From Lineus longissimus (taxonomy: Eukaryota > Nemertea > Pilidiophora > Heteronemertea > Lineidae): a stretch of 64,000 bases of DNA. The stretch covers positions 10,044,349 through 10,108,348 of the forward strand of contig NC_088318.1 of NCBI RefSeq assembly GCF_910592395.1, written 5' to 3'. The position numbers and the translations under genes are program-made. Below, one piece after another: positions 63,420 through 64,000 of the stretch. How positions within the stretch are numbered: position 1 is the first letter of the stretch; each line of letters starts with the position of its first letter. The notes beneath the pieces are model-generated. The model saw only the letters and a list, made by a program, of their open reading frames with translations, was not told the origin of the DNA and did not search any database.

Positions 63420-64000
63420 GTTTTTACCCCTCAGCCCAAATGGGCTAGAGGGGTATTGTCGTCACGTGCGCCGTCTGTCCATCCGGGCGGGCGGGCGTCT
63501 GCTACTTGGTTTCCGTCGATTTCAAGGAGAACAGCTGGGACAATCAATTCAATTTTTCGTATGTACATTAGGGGTGACTAGAGGAAGGTTCCTTTCGAAA
63601 ACGGGCTTGTTCCGATTATCAATATGGCCACCAGGGCGGCGTGTTTGAAATTGGTTTCCACCAATTTCGAGGAGAACCGTTGGTCCGATCAAATTCATTT
63701 TTGGTATATACGTTGGGGGTGACTAGAGCAAGGTTCCTTTCAAACACGGGCTCGTTCCGATTATCGATATGGCCACTAGGGCGGCGTGCTTGAAATCGGT
63801 TTCTGTCAATTTCAAGGAGAACCGTTCGTCCGATCAAATTCATTTTTGGTATGTACGTTGGGGGTGACTAGAGGAAGGTTCCTTTCGAAAACCTGCTCGT
63901 TCTGATTCTCTGATTCTCAATATGGTCACCAGGGCAACGTGCTTGAAATCGGTTTCTGTCAATTTCGAGGAGAACGGCTTGGAGGATGGAATCAATTTTT
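63420..64000. repeat. Hairpin-type dispersed repeat, CCCTCAG subfamily (right edge, partial)
   Basis: It opens with TTTTTACCCCTCAGCCCAAA and GGCTAGAGGGGT, like 436. A short CCGTCTG/GGGCGGGC stretch follows. Then come 145-bp units at 63556, 63701 and 63846. It lacks the 302-bp units of the left copy and runs off the window. Confidence 0.85.

Overview
The window is eukaryotic: genes have introns with GT-AG borders, there are no operons, and almost all the DNA is mobile elements. The TAGGCCTA-rich background, the DIRS, BEL/Pao, Helitron, PIF/Harbinger and piggyBac elements, and short repeats with terminal hairpins (GCTCACC/GGTGAGC types) fit a marine invertebrate, most likely an echinoderm, hemichordate or cephalochordate. 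This is inference. I found no host gene I can name.

Layout. 1-5000: fragments of an unrecognised coiled-coil gene on the minus strand, broken by hairpin-type repeats. 5000-9373: mostly unannotated DNA with two weak candidate exons. 9378-11655: an intact autonomous piggyBac transposon with TTAA target duplication. 12176-12808: a second fragment of a coiled-coil/YR-or-transposase-like gene. About 12850-16260: a GC-rich DIRS-type retroelement (gag and start of RT), truncated within RT. 18109-36250: a decayed Helitron on the minus strand, split by a complete BEL/Pao retrotransposon (18532-27312, 171-bp LTRs, CAGTC duplication) and by a Harbinger element at its start codon. The BEL copy carries its own insertions: a Harbinger (18893-20421) and an 851-bp hairpin repeat (24353-25203). 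36250-38317: an inverted-repeat element holding two 444-bp direct repeats. 39671-48219: a full DIRS retrotransposon (inverted terminal repeats, internal complementary region, RT, RNase H, tyrosine recombinase) broken by two related hairpin repeats. 48811-49488: a piggyBac-type MITE.

49940-63004 is a Harbinger copy split by an 11,323-bp DNA transposon at 50567-61889. The younger element has CACTG-type inverted ends (24 of 26 bases match), a 3-bp TTG target duplication proven by comparison with the intact Harbinger copy at 18893-20421, and subterminal repeat arrays. Three gene units lie inside. One is a ten-exon gene whose phases all agree and which encodes a 792-residue THAP plus DDE-type transposase. 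The second is a two-exon gene for a 209-residue soluble protein that ends in the zinc-binding 'ballast' domain otherwise known as the cytoplasmic tail of the P2X7 receptor. The third is an unrecognised basic/acidic accessory gene. The transposase and ballast genes share an identical 18-bp motif just upstream of their starts. This P2X7-ballast-carrying transposon is the most interesting object in the window.
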